Part shown: piece by piece, positions 30,601-40,232 of the stretch | Position numbering within the stretch: position 1 is the first letter of the stretch | Layout of the letters: each line of letters opens with the position of its first letter | Notes under the pieces: generated by a model | Database searches by the model: none | What the model saw: only the letters and a program-made list of their open reading frames with translations | What the model was told of the DNA's origin: nothing | Assembly: GCA_933822405.4 (NCBI GenBank) | Contig: CAKOGP040002247.1 | Coordinates: 62,001-126,000, forward strand | Direction: 5' to 3' | Length of the DNA stretch: 64,000 nucleotides | Origin: Cylindrotheca closterium | Lineage: Eukaryota; Bacillariophyta; Bacillariophyceae; Bacillariales; Bacillariaceae | Translations under genes and position numbers: made by a program

Positions 30601-32380
30601 AGTCATTGGTGATGGCAATCGACTTGCGCTGGACCAAATGTTCCTTTTGCAATTCCTGAATGGCCTCGTCGGCTTCCAATAGTTGCATTTCCAAAGATTC
30701 GATGATGCGTTCCTTGTCCTCCACTTCATTTGCCAGAGAGGAGTTTGTGGATCTCACATCATCCCGACTTTGTCCCACTCCGACTTCGGCCTTTTCTTCA
30801 AGTGATCGAATTTGCTCATCCTTGGATTGAATGAGTGCGGCTTGTTGCTCGAATTCTCTCATTGTTTCTTCCAAATGATCTTCAATCTCTTCAATTTGCT
30901 CTTCGAGTCGTTGGTTTCGTTTTGTAGCAATATCAAGTTCCTGCTTCATGTCATCTCGACTTGGTTCATCATCCTCCCGCCATGGCGCCGCTACGTTAAT
31001 TTGTTGATGCTGTTCGTTGATTTGACGCGATTGCTCCGCAATTTTTTCACGTGCATCTTCCAGTTGCTTCTGAAAGTCTTGGATAGTTTCCATGTGTTCT
31101 TCAATCGAAATCTTTCCCAAAACATCTTCCTCTTCGCTATCAAACGATTGTGCAGGGGGCGGCGGTGGCGGAGGAGGATTGTTCTTGTGTTCTTGCAAGA
31201 CTTGTGCTTGGATATCCATAATTTCCTTGGTATTTTGCAAATCATCCTTCAGTCTCTTGATATCATCTTCTCGATCTCTGAGTTGATCCATAGTCTTTTC
31301 AAGTTCTTCCTTCAGGGTAGAAACAGCCCCTTCATCGACTGCTGGCTTGGCGACCTGCGAGCCACTCATGGCATTCAGTTGGAAGTTCTTCTCTTCTAGT
31401 TCTTCGGCCTGTTCATTGATGATATTCTTAGTTTGCTCCATCATGACGTGCATTTGTTCCAATTCGTTCTCAATCTCGTTCACCTCTTGACTCTTCTGGT
31501 GCAAGAGTTCCGACAAGTGATCTATCCGGTCCTCCATCTGCGCTTTGTTTTCAAGAGCTTGGTCAGCTTCCTTCAATTTGTCTTCCGCTTCAATCATGAC
31601 CTCAGTTTGTTGTTCCAGTTCATCTCGGACTTGCTCCAACTCTTCTCTGGTTTCTTCCAACTCGGCTTGCAAATTCTCAATATCTTCATTGTCAGATCCG
31701 GACGTGCCGCCTAGCATGGCCTTGGCCTTTTGTCTATTCAATTCGGTTTCGTGTTCTCGATCTTTCATGCTAAGAATGTGCTGCAAGTTGTCAATTCGAC
31801 TCTGGCGATGTTCCAACTTGTGATTCAGAGATTCTACCTGAGATTGCATCAATTGGACATCTGCCGAGTCGGTGGCTGATTGCAGTGATGGCTGCTGTTG
31901 TCCAAGGGCGATGTTTTCTGGAACTGCCTCTGATGACTCTTGAGCTTCTTTCAATTCCTTTTTGGTTTGTTGAAGCTCGTCTTTGGTTTCTTGGAGTTCC
32001 CCTTTGGTTTTCTGAAGGGTCATTTGGGTTTCGGTCAACTCTTTCTTTGTGGAAATGAGTTGAGATTGGACTTGATCCATGACGAATTTGGAAGAATCCA
32101 TTTCTTTCGCTTGTCGCTTATCATTTTCTTTGTTGACTTCGATACAAGCTTTCAGCAAATTGACCAGCTCTTTGTGCAGAGGTTCCATTTCTTCTTGAAT
32201 TTTGGAGGCAGGTTCCTCTTCTGCCACCAGCATCGACACAACCGATTGCATACTGGAAGCAATATCGATCGTCATTTGCAAGTGCTCTGGGAGCGAAGGT
32301 GGTTTGTCTCCGTTCGACTCATCTTTACCACCAAAAAGCCCTCTCCTACCCGCGCCTTGATTCAACAAATTTCGAAACAT
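27611..32380 (-). CDS. giant coiled-coil protein 2
   Basis: 1589 residues, one exon. The N-terminal 100 residues are not heptad-like (MFRNLLNQGAGRRGLFGG...). The protein then becomes almost continuous coiled coil, interrupted by a polyproline stretch (NNPPPPPPPPAQ). A block of six complete and one partial 31-residue repeats (consensus EEKDxEIARLEKKLKDVQ) occupies the middle. The C-terminus has an Arg/Gly-rich linker (RGGFGGSGGRGGRGD) and the terminal box VTQYLDQFSKKVLSARRQLE, similar to FNLYLDGLTKKVRDARSQLE of coiled-coil protein 1. Upstream of that box both also share a Leu/Glu segment (KMKQLENEIWNLEGELESI versus KISKLEEELDDQLADWVEL). The two genes are therefore probably ancient paralogues in convergent orientation. 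Function unknown; scaffold or tether inferred. Confidence 0.85.
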   Translation of the reverse strand: MFRNLLNQGAGRRGLFGGKDESNGDKPPSLPEHLQMTIDIASSMQSVVSMLVAEEEPASKIQEEMEPLHKELVNLLKACIEVNKENDKRQAKEMDSSKFVMDQVQSQLISTKKELTETQMTLQKTKGELQETKDELQQTKKELKEAQESSEAVPENIALGQQQPSLQSATDSADVQLMQSQVESLNHKLEHRQSRIDNLQHILSMKDREHETELNRQKAKAMLGGTSGSDNEDIENLQAELEETREELEQVRDELEQQTEVMIEAEDKLKEADQALENKAQMEDRIDHLSELLHQKSQEVNEIENELEQMHVMMEQTKNIINEQAEELEEKNFQLNAMSGSQVAKPAVDEGAVSTLKEELEKTMDQLRDREDDIKRLKDDLQNTKEIMDIQAQVLQEHKNNPPPPPPPPAQSFDSEEEDVLGKISIEEHMETIQDFQKQLEDAREKIAEQSRQINEQHQQINVAAPWREDDEPSRDDMKQELDIATKRNQRLEEQIEEIEDHLEETMREFEQQAALIQSKDEQIRSLEEKAEVGVGQSRDDVRSTNSSLANEVEDKERIIESLEMQLLEADEAIQELQKEHLVQRKSIAITNDSKREEREAFIESLEMQLEDADTAIRKLETRVREKDKEIKRLEADIEETRQLLEEAQQANEGSHSRGMDPIELEEKDAEIERLQKKLKDVKANASRSKALDQELEEKDKEIARLETKLKDAQVNGSRSRGLDQELGEKDEEIARLEKKLKDVQQKANRSGELDQELEEKEEEIAALQKKLKEVQQKVRNSKELEQELEDKGKEIARLEKKLKDVQAKASRSKDLDQALEDKDQEIARLEKKLKGVQDKTSRSKGLDQELEEKDSEIARLEKKLKDVQERAMSEEEFAEVQKALLHANKSMKKGQKQITKLTEQLEGTEAAMKRELAKAQGLIDEKDAAISSLELKLEEAEVRLVTSQEELQTQAEELEKVKKAMQGMQHETRGGSDESETTINSPKGGERAEKRVSAFGANTEAMTYHELKDRLEVLEQEKIELAAEKKRKAVAMISLQKQLDIAKEEAQKLVPFRNELKDALKKVSSSDGIEAVKSLQASFDRKEMESNANSDKLQEKSIQSLEKEIGLHEKDAMIASLEKELQELTASDKQTKQGSDKSESTVKELEDDLKTRNQTISTLQGKLKELETESEIRSSLEKKLPPGDTRAMGEELIRAQKTISNLQQEIGDLEGNMKQALSALIKDKDSEIKRLRSEFENAAKVVVEKEAEIARLKEQLEENERTMQVVIRSRKDQANESEKMKGRVSGLECELLQAKCDEETKIEELNNTIQMLNQQLEASEESIRALQRKGQQTKRKSLQAKDDTQAEIENLKAKIKTLEAEVNKKNQDKIRITELESQLEREVEQSIEAGRKKQSEIDVLTADLQNANTRIEDLGELIRSEREKRERKVSKDEHRIIDLADRLEQEIDHSESLKKQLDTYKHSLKAKRKIIDSQAHELRDCQDKLDMHDSITRKAKRKMKQLENEIWNLEGELESINMYLRGQQQQRGGFGGSGGRGGRGDPRGMQDPYVDDVPVTQYLDQFSKKVLSARRQLEAAQDKMHRGR
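29766..30390 (-). repeat. in-frame 93-bp coding minisatellite (31-residue coiled-coil repeat)
   Basis: Six full units and one partial unit of a 31-residue coiled-coil repeat, consensus KEIARLEKKLKDVQ followed by a Ser/Arg/Lys patch (SRSK), a DQELEE turn and the next unit. 31 residues is 4.4 heptads, so each unit shifts the hydrophobic stripe. Units differ by about 10-30 percent at protein level. Copy number could vary between strains. Confidence 0.8.
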
Positions 32381-33183
32381 GATTGCCCGAAATTATAATT
32401 CAACAATGTAGGTATAGCACCGAATGAGGAGTATACTAGACTTTCAATCAGACGCTCATGTATATTTCCATTGAATCTCTTGTGCTTATTGTGGTGTTGT
32501 TGGTTTAGCCTCACTGTCTGCTGCTTGTTGCTATCGCGTCTCTTATTGATGATGATGGAACAGTGTTCGTACAGATGACAATTGAAAACAAAAGTTTCAG
32601 TCGCCGGCTGAATAATAGCATCAGATCCCATTTTCTCTTACTTCCCCAATTTCCGCACCAAAATTGTCTCCAAATTTCCGTTGACATTTCGTTTATTTGC
32701 TATTTTCGGCCAGCGCATAAAATCGCATGCATACCAGTAGTGAATGTACATGAAAGGAAATCTGACGCCACCTTTCCTAAATAGTGCGATAAACGAACGA
32801 CAAGCCTGCCTGTGAGGAGAGTGCGTCATAATTTGGTACATTCTTTTCACACCACCTTTTCTTCAAATTCGAACAACGAAGAGGAAGATTCATCATCATT
32901 CATATTTGATGACTGACTCACTTGCTGCCATCTGCACGAAAGTTTATTGTAGAAGTGTATAAGCATCAAAGAAGAAACCTTTGGTATCGCATACCGATAT
33001 TAGGTGAACAAGTAAATCCAGGTCACCTTGCCATCGCAAGAAGTAATCACGTCCTCAACAAAGAAGAAGCAACAAAGCACAAGCTGAGAGCCACAACGGT
33101 TTCTTTCTTTTGTTAGAACAAGCTGTCAATCAATATACCAGACACGTATTCCCTCCTCCTTTGATTACTTGTGAGAAATCCGC
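32381..33183. other. divergent promoter region
   Basis: About 800 bp between coiled-coil protein 2 (minus) and the first DUF1769-like gene (plus). No supported gene. Confidence 0.45.
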
Positions 33184-34410
33184 ATGGACAACAGCACAAT
33201 CAACATGGTCAACAGCACCGCTGCCATGTCTGAAACACAAACGAAGCCACCACGTCTTGTTGCTGAAATCTTCGACAATAAGTGGAGCAAAGCTAAGGAA
33301 ATGGGTGAAAAAGACGATGCACCATTTATGCCCACCAAACCAAATGTCTTTACCCGCACTGTAACGGAAGAAACTTTGGAAGAAAGTCCCGTGAAAAAGT
33401 CCGAAAGCGACATTACCGATGATGATGTGATGCTGGACTATGCTGATTCCCGTACGGAAGAAGAAGAAGAAGAAGATAATTACCATGCTGCTGGAGAACA
33501 ACAGCATGCCCATCCATCCTTGGATGCTCTATTGTTGATGGATGTGGATAATGATCGTCGTCGGATCCATCCCAACGGAGAAGTCGTTCGCATTGACAAT
33601 GAGTGGTTGGACATGGAGATGCTCATCATGTTGAGAACCCCCGATGTGGATGTGGATGATGATGACGACAACGATTACGACGAATCCGGCACCGTGGACA
33701 AAGTCACTCCTCGAAATCAAATGCTCTCCAAACATTTCAAGGGAAAACAACGAAGATTTGAATTCCAATATCAAGGCAAGCTAAAGAAGAAACCAGACGA
33801 CAAAAGTTTTTGTTTTTGCATGGAACTAGCAGAATTGCCCAAACTGAACTTTCTACAAAAAGCCTTGGTGACCACCTGCATGATGTTCATGAAGAAGATG
33901 AGTCCATCCTTTCATTTTAATATGTCATCCAGTGGCATCAGCGACAATGACAAGACAAATGGAACCTACGAAACTCCCCACATGGCCTTTGAAGTAGACA
34001 AAGTCTTGGATCGACTGGCCATAACCAAGCCAGGAGAGACACCTCCAGTGCTTGGCGAAGGGATACCGGAAGATCCCGAGCGCACAAAAGCAAGACGACA
34101 GGGCAAATATCAGGTCGATTGGAATACCAACGACACATATACCATGGCGATTTGGAGTCATTATATTGATTGGATCGAATGGGAAGTCGTCCACATACCG
34201 GGAGTCAAACATTTTTCACTGAATAAGGTTCTCGGGGATCAAAGTATCTTTATGCAACTGTATCTCGTGGATAAGAATCGTAAAGAGAAGAACAAGCATT
34301 ATCAAAAGGATATTCAACATGTGGTAAACTTGGAATTCAAAGAGAATCCAGATTTTGTTCGATTGCTGGACAAGAAGAAGAGGGATAAGATCAAGAAGTC
34401 CAAAAAGTAG
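33184..34410 (+). CDS. DUF1769-like protein, copy 1
   Basis: 408 residues, single exon. The N-terminal 130 residues are acidic and low complexity (TEEEEEEDNY). The remainder resembles the DUF1769 family: VRIDNEWLDMEMLIMLRTP, then QRRFEFQYQGKLKKKP, a predicted amphipathic stretch (LQKALVTTCMMFMKKM), ITKPGETPPVLGEGIPEDP, YTMAIWSHYIDWIEWEVVHI, and a Lys-rich end. Aligns over its last 280 residues with the tandem gene at 35062-36087. Family function is unknown. Family name assigned from the RFEFQ-x-QG-K motif by memory. Confidence 0.75.
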   Translation: MDNSTINMVNSTAAMSETQTKPPRLVAEIFDNKWSKAKEMGEKDDAPFMPTKPNVFTRTVTEETLEESPVKKSESDITDDDVMLDYADSRTEEEEEEDNYHAAGEQQHAHPSLDALLLMDVDNDRRRIHPNGEVVRIDNEWLDMEMLIMLRTPDVDVDDDDDNDYDESGTVDKVTPRNQMLSKHFKGKQRRFEFQYQGKLKKKPDDKSFCFCMELAELPKLNFLQKALVTTCMMFMKKMSPSFHFNMSSSGISDNDKTNGTYETPHMAFEVDKVLDRLAITKPGETPPVLGEGIPEDPERTKARRQGKYQVDWNTNDTYTMAIWSHYIDWIEWEVVHIPGVKHFSLNKVLGDQSIFMQLYLVDKNRKEKNKHYQKDIQHVVNLEFKENPDFVRLLDKKKRDKIKKSKK

Positions 34411-35061
34411 ACTTTACTCCCCTACCAAATGTAAAATAGTCAATCAATGTTATATTGCAGCTTGTACTAATGACCACAGGGCACTAATAGGAACTGCAGA
34501 TTACGATCCTACATAAAGGCAGTACATTACTGTAGGTCGTATAGCGGCGGTATCAAAAGTGAACTGCCAACCATATATCCCCAAATATATCGCACAACCG
34601 TTGAGATGATTATTTCAACTATTTTTGTGAGTTTGAGGGATTGATTCATGACTACTCCCCCAAACAAATTTACCCGACCGCGCGCTGATACGAAAATATA
34701 CTGTAGAATGCCAGCGGACCTGGAGTTTCTGACCAACTGTTTTTCTTGTGACCAGTACCAGGTACTGGTAGTAGTAGTAACCTCTGCCTGTGTGTACACT
34801 TGTCTGTGAGTTTCCCTTTAGCTATACCTCTGTTGGACTAATATACTGTATAATATCCACCGCAAAAGAGTGCTGAAGCAAGAAAAGCACACCGACATAT
34901 CACACACCCATTGTCTCGAATCAGGAAATCTTATCGTTGTTGCCTTGCATTCATCAGTGTTTCATCACTTTCGCTTTATTTGCCAGAAAGTTTGAAAAGA
35001 AAGAAGTCTCTCTCTCAACATATACATATACATATACACACTCTATCAGACATAATCCAGC
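34411..35061. other. intergenic region
   Basis: About 650 bp between the two DUF1769-like genes. Contains AGTACCAGGTACTGGTAGTAG near 34754 and a (CATATA)n tract at about 35019-35036 just before the next ATG. No gene supported. Confidence 0.45.
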
Positions 35062-36087
35062 ATGGGAATCTTCAAGAAAAAGACAAACAAGTCGGAGAAT
35101 CCTCCACCTGAAGCCTCCAAAGCCGCAACAGAAGAAGAAGAATTTGATTCTAAGGAAATTGAAGCCTGCCGAAGTGACGGCGGTGGCATTAACATTGTCG
35201 TTAACAAGCCTGATGACTCTGCCGCCGGTGTTGAAAAGGAGCGGGAGCTATCTCATCCATCCCTGGTTTCACTTTACATTAAGGATGTAGATGCTAACAA
35301 TGACATTCCAGCCAACTGTTCACCGGTCCGAATTAGCAATGAATGGTTCGATATGGACATGGTCGTCATGTTGCGAACGCCCAATGTTGATGACGACACA
35401 TCTCCAAAAGGAACGGAATGGAATCAAAAGGTTGCTGATTACTTTAGACCCAAGCAACGACGTTTTGAATTTCAATATCAAGTCAAGCTCAAGAAGAAAC
35501 CAGAAGACAAGGAACTCTTTTATGCCATTCAGTGGAATGAACCAGTTAAGCTGGGAATCATCCAACGTACCTTTCTGGCTGCCATTTTGGCCTTTTTGAA
35601 ACGAACCAGACCTACCGTTCACTATTCCACCACTGGAACGGAAAAGAAGGAAGACGGATCCTTTGAGAAACCGCACTTGGCCAACTTTATCGAAATTGGC
35701 CTTGATCGCGTCGTCATCACCAAGCCCGGTGAAGAACCTCCAGCACTGGGAGGAGACATCGAAGAAGATCTCGATCACTACAAGGCACGAAAGTCTGGAA
35801 AGGTCAAGATTGATTTCAACACCGAAGACACCTACACCTTTGCCCTGTGGAATGCCAATGTCGATTGGATCGACTGGAAGATTGTGGGCATTCCTGGCGT
35901 TGGCTCCTTGGATCTCAACAAATTCTTGGGTAATCAGCCCTTGAGTATTTTGTTGTACATGTTGGACAAGAATCGTGGCAACACGAATCACTTCCAAAAG
36001 GATCAGGAATTGATAGTCCACTTGGAAATGTCAAGTATTTTTCAGCATAAAGACAAGGAAGAAAAGAAGAAGGGCGGCTTTTGGTAG
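35062..36087 (+). CDS. DUF1769-like protein, copy 2
   Basis: 341 residues, single exon. Shares with the upstream gene VRISNEWFDMDMVVMLRTP, QRRFEFQYQVKLKKKP, ITKPGEEPPALGGDIEEDL and DWIDWKIVGIPGVGSLDLNK. Sequence identity is moderate, so the duplication is old. The N-terminus differs: MGIFKKKTNK has Gly2 and a basic cluster, a weak myristoyl/polybasic membrane signal (no Ser/Thr at position 6), where copy 1 has a long acidic leader. The two paralogues may therefore act at different places. Function unknown. Confidence 0.78.
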   Translation: MGIFKKKTNKSENPPPEASKAATEEEEFDSKEIEACRSDGGGINIVVNKPDDSAAGVEKERELSHPSLVSLYIKDVDANNDIPANCSPVRISNEWFDMDMVVMLRTPNVDDDTSPKGTEWNQKVADYFRPKQRRFEFQYQVKLKKKPEDKELFYAIQWNEPVKLGIIQRTFLAAILAFLKRTRPTVHYSTTGTEKKEDGSFEKPHLANFIEIGLDRVVITKPGEEPPALGGDIEEDLDHYKARKSGKVKIDFNTEDTYTFALWNANVDWIDWKIVGIPGVGSLDLNKFLGNQPLSILLYMLDKNRGNTNHFQKDQELIVHLEMSSIFQHKDKEEKKKGGFW

Positions 36088-36834
36088 GTGACTCTCAAAC
36101 TCCACCACCATGATGGCAACGCTACTATTCTTTTGCAGCTGGTCCGTTTCCTGCTGTGAGGTTGATAGTTTGGTTGTTTTTGGTGGACTGTAGCCATGTT
36201 TGATTGCGGTTTCTGTGCCTGCTGCTACTGCTGCTGCGGCGCAACAGTCGCTGCTCTTGCGCTTCTTTTTTTGGGATTTTATATGATTGTTTTTGCACGC
36301 ATCAAGATGGGAAATGTGCCGTAGAAAGAGTCATTCAGTTAGAGTCAAAGGAAAGATGTTTGAGTCTACGCCTTACTCGACTTCGTCCTGCTTTGCTTTT
36401 TGCTGTAAACAGTTTAGCTGTTCATGTATTACGTATGACATCTATTTATACCTATTATCTTTTCGTGATATAGTCGTGAGTCGTGGTCGTGATCATCATG
36501 CACCAGTCATGTCTAAATTGTACTGCTGATGAGATCTCAATTGTGTACTCTACTACTAATAAGCCAAGAGAAACGAGACCGTTCAATTGAAAGTGATACT
36601 AAAAAGTTTAAAATTATTATACAGTGTATATATTTTATAAATACATATAAAAGGTCGGATTCGGAAAAGAGTGCAGATTCTCGAATTGAAAGAACAAACA
36701 TTCGAACTTTTCAGTGGAAGGCTCGTTGTTGCCTGAAGTACCCAGACCATAATCATCATCATAAAAATCTAGAGCAATATATGAAATGTGGATACCTCGC
36801 GAGATAATTCTCCGAATCTTGGGATGATTCGTTT
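36088..36834. other. intergenic region
   Basis: About 750 bp between convergent genes; AT-rich (TGTATATATTTTATAAATAC near 36624). Nothing supported. Confidence 0.4.
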
Positions 36835-37146
36835 TTAAAAGAAAGTTGATGTGCACTGAATCATGGACTCCAGATCTCGTTCTTCCTTGTTATCAAGCGG
36901 CGCTGGCATGAAAGAGTTATCCCACGACCCCTTTCGTGGTGGAGCCTGCAGAGAATCATCGTGTGCCGCAGAGATACGTTGATTCTTGTTGGAATCAGAA
37001 GACTGAGTTTCCCAAGAAGTTCTGGTGGTTACGGTGGTTCCAGCGGACAACGCAGAAGAAGTACTAGCTGCTGGTGTTGGCAAAGCGTACCATTCCTGAA
37101 CAGTCTCAAGGGACCTGGTCATGAACTTCTGGATGGAGACTGGCAT
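36835..37146 (-). CDS. hypothetical small Ser/Thr-rich protein
   Basis: 103 residues. Begins MPVSIQKFMTRSLETVQEWY, an amphipathic helix-like start that could be a mitochondrial presequence. A Ser/Thr-rich low-complexity middle follows, then SWDNSFMPAPLDNKEERDLE near the end. No family recognised. Codon usage and length look protein-like, and no competing frame is better. Confidence 0.45.
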   Translation of the reverse strand: MPVSIQKFMTRSLETVQEWYALPTPAASTSSALSAGTTVTTRTSWETQSSDSNKNQRISAAHDDSLQAPPRKGSWDNSFMPAPLDNKEERDLESMIQCTSTFF

Positions 37147-37974
37147 CTTTGCTGTTTGTTAGACACAACAAGAATAATGAATATAAAGAAGAATCACAAT
37201 CAATCAAGCGATCGATGCGGTAGGTGCGTTGGTCTGAAGAATTTTGGTCTGAAGATTCATTCCGCGCCCCCCACCAAAAAGAATCTTCAATATATAAAAT
37301 AAAATACTGTCCGTCACTGGTATTATAGTACTCAAACTACGTAAATTGTGCCACAAGCGGACATCCGTTATTGACGAGCAAAAACTGAAAACGTGGCGCA
37401 GTTTCAAGTTCGGAGTCAGACAAGTCGATCGAGTCAATAGTTGATGGAAAATGTGTCGCAAGTGTCAGATCAATCATCAAAGCGGCACGTACGACGGATC
37501 AGTGACAGACATAGCATCTGAAATCGGGAATGGACAGAATACGTCCTGTTGACTGGAGTGACCAACAATATTGGTACTGTAGGTATGTTGCTAAACAGTG
37601 TTTTGGGAAAGGCTTTTGATGCAAGTTCAGTAGCGCACAAGAATTTGATAGTACGGGCCTGTTTATTTTCCAAGTTACGTCTGCTTATTTATACGTGATT
37701 CGTAACTTGTTTCTTCCAGACTTCAATAAAGCGTTTTCAGGAGCAGGCCACCAGTGGGACATCCCGCCAGAATGCGAGCTTGTATTTTGAAGCATCGCCA
37801 TCACTGGGAAGACTTCAGATCAGACCATTGCTCGATTCCGCATTGCGTGTGTTGTCATTTGTCATAACCCACGACGATTTCCCCCATTACTTCATCTGGT
37901 GGTGGGTTAGATTACCATCACTCGCGACCATTCAATCATTCTTCTCTTTCTTCATAAGTGTGTAGAAGGTACCT
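37147..37974. other. intergenic region
   Basis: About 830 bp between the small Ser/Thr-rich gene and family B copy 1 (both minus). Nothing supported. Confidence 0.4.
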
Positions 37975-38712
37975 TCAGGCAACTGGTGCGCAGTGATCAT
38001 CCTTGCACAGCAGTGTTGAGAGCGATATTTGCTGTTGCAATGAGGATCCAACGCCATTCAAGTCAATAACAATGCAATCTGGTCGCACCATCATGCCATT
38101 GAAAGACTGCTGAATGTGTCGTATCCGCAAGAAGAGCACGACTGCCAACTGCTCATTTTGGTACAGTTTACAAATGATTCTTTGATTTTGATATATCGTC
38201 ATCAAGAACATGGCCATATCGACAGACACAGAATAGTCGTTCCATTCAATTACATCTGTGGACATTTCATCGTAAAGTTTGTAAGCTTGCGTAAGACTGC
38301 TACCATCATGTAGTAAGATTCCACAGAGCTGCAGGGCAGTGGCAAGGTTGAAATCGATGATCCAATCCAAGCGACTCGTAAAGACATACTTCCTTCGGTC
38401 TGTATCTGAAAAAAAGGTATCTTCTTGGATCTTGTGGCCAATGGACAACACGCTAGGCCGGAATGGTTCTTCATGCATGATATTGATCGCTTGTGATAAA
38501 CTGACCCATTCGTTGGCATACACTCCAAACTCATCGATAGATGATTCATAGGAAGCTTTCTCATTGTATTCGGCGGCTTCACGAAAGCACTGACAAGCTT
38601 TCTTTAGGATTCCTTGAAGGAGATATTGAACACCAAGGTTGTTCAGACGCATGCTTTCATTCCAATCGTCTTTGGTAGTTTCCATCCTGTTTGTGTGTGT
38701 TCCACTTTTCAT
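37975..38712 (-). CDS. TPR-like protein, family B copy 1
   Basis: 245 residues; an alternative start METTKDDWN nine residues later aligns better with copy 2. The N-terminal LNNLGVQYLLQGILKKACQC...EYN fits a tetratricopeptide repeat. Then come FGVYANEWVSL, the block VFTSRLDWIIDFNLATALQL, a second helical pair AYKLYDEM and SVDMAMFLMTIYQNQ, and a short Cys-containing end (CAPVA). The order (TPR, then V/FTR...FNxA, then A-x-x-LYE, then a long helix) parallels the family A proteins at 47-62 kb, so A and B look like branches of one superfamily. There is no signal peptide, and partner or function is unknown. Confidence 0.65.
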   Translation of the reverse strand: MKSGTHTNRMETTKDDWNESMRLNNLGVQYLLQGILKKACQCFREAAEYNEKASYESSIDEFGVYANEWVSLSQAINIMHEEPFRPSVLSIGHKIQEDTFFSDTDRRKYVFTSRLDWIIDFNLATALQLCGILLHDGSSLTQAYKLYDEMSTDVIEWNDYSVSVDMAMFLMTIYQNQRIICKLYQNEQLAVVLFLRIRHIQQSFNGMMVRPDCIVIDLNGVGSSLQQQISLSTLLCKDDHCAPVA

Positions 38713-39542
38713 GTTTTATATGTTTGCAAGTGCAATGGAAAAAGTGCGTGTCTCTGATCCCGTTTAACTGCAATCGGGATAAAAGTGTTTTGTGAGCCGG
38801 TGTCGAATCGAAAAAAAGCTGTTTCCGGCGTTTTTGCGAAAGAGAGCCGAAACGTTTAGCGGTTGAACCATAAATTTGAATCATTAATTGAATGAAAATT
38901 GGAACCGTATGAACATAAATACTTTTATGACGTCGAATTATCGAATTCGGATTTCAAGGAAGGAACGGCATATATGTATAACATATACCTGAGTACATTA
39001 TATATATAGGGAATTTTGAATGTAGTAAAAAGGATCCGGTCATCGTTCCCCGCTGAAATGTCTTCTGCTCACACGTCGTGCATAATTCGATTGCGATCAA
39101 ACATTGAACATGGCGATCATCGCTTTGTTCGAAGTGCAATCATTAATCGGCGGGGAAGGGAGAGGTGGAGGTCCCGATAATCAAGACAAGGTCTTTTAGG
39201 CGTCACCTCAACCGTCTGGCCTTCTCCCGTCACGCGGACAATTAACGGAAAATTCAAAAAGAAGTGATGGGGGAACTGTAATCGAGCATGGCGTTCCATT
39301 ACAGTACAGGAGCCAGGATGAGCCACTTTACGCCCTATTTCTTTCCATCTAGGTGGTAGAATCAAGATTTGTAACTTGATTATTCGAGCACTGGTATGCT
39401 AGTATTCTTCTAATCTCTATTCCTACAGAATATTTGTTTGTGTTTTCGACTTCTATCTTTCTATTTGTTTTATTGTTCGTATTGTGAGTATCCCTGTTGT
39501 ATTCGTTTGCTTACCTAGTGTAGACAAGTAGCTTCTTTACCG
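38713..39542. other. intergenic region
   Basis: About 830 bp between the two family B genes. Nothing supported. Confidence 0.4.
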
Positions 39543-40232
39543 TCACGCACAAGGTGCACACTGGCTCTCGCAAAGTGCAAGAGTAATCTGTTGACGTTGC
39601 GATTCCGCCTGGGTGGTGTGAGCACAGCAGTGTCGAATGCGATCGAGCCTTCGTCGGTACAGTAGTGCTAGCTTGCGCTCTCCCCACTGAGCACAAATAG
39701 ATGCTTGGTGGCTGTAGATCGTCATCAGAAACATGGCAAGGTCCATGGTAGCGGAGTAGTTGTTCCACTCCAACAAATCTTGCGCCACTTCGCCATACAA
39801 TTGGAACGACTCACGTAGTAACAAAGAGCAGCAGCCGCTTAATGCGGCATGGGTACTATACAGCTGCAGCGTCGTAGCAAGGTTGAATTCAATGATCCAG
39901 TCTAGCCGTGTGACAAAGACGTTTGACTGCCGTTCTGAATCATGAACGCAGCTGTCCTTAGGGACTTTGTCCCCAATAGCCAGGACGCAAGGAGGAGTCG
40001 CACTGATGGATCCAACTGCCATTTGGTGCAGCGGCATGTGCGCCAAAGTGATCCATTGGCTGGAATAGACACCGTACCCTTCCAATGGGGAATCATAGGA
40101 AGCTTCTGCATTCAACTCGGATGCTTTCCGAAAGCATTCGGCAGCTCTGTCAAGCTGACCTTGTTGGAGACTTTCAACTCCGAGGTTGTTTAGCTTGATG
40201 CTGTCATTCCAATAGTCCATGTTTAGCATCAT
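39543..40232 (-). CDS. TPR-like protein, family B copy 2
   Basis: 229 residues. Tandem relative of the gene at 37975-38712: LNNLGVESLQQGQLDRAAEC (TPR helix pair), YGVYSSQWITL, VFVTRLDWIIEFNLATTLQL, SFQLYGEV, TMDLAMFLMTIYSHQ and the end QCAPCA. Identity is about half outside the conserved blocks. The two most conserved stretches are RLDWII-FNLAT and MDLAMFLMTIY, which are hydrophobic helices probably packing in a TPR-like solenoid. Function unknown. Confidence 0.65.
   Translation of the reverse strand: MMLNMDYWNDSIKLNNLGVESLQQGQLDRAAECFRKASELNAEASYDSPLEGYGVYSSQWITLAHMPLHQMAVGSISATPPCVLAIGDKVPKDSCVHDSERQSNVFVTRLDWIIEFNLATTLQLYSTHAALSGCCSLLLRESFQLYGEVAQDLLEWNNYSATMDLAMFLMTIYSHQASICAQWGERKLALLYRRRLDRIRHCCAHTTQAESQRQQITLALCESQCAPCA

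Noticed and set aside
30812..32398. plus frames of 195 and 152 codons that look membrane-like
   Set aside because: Antisense of coiled-coil protein 2. The apparent hydrophobic segments are the reverse of Glu/Lys heptads.
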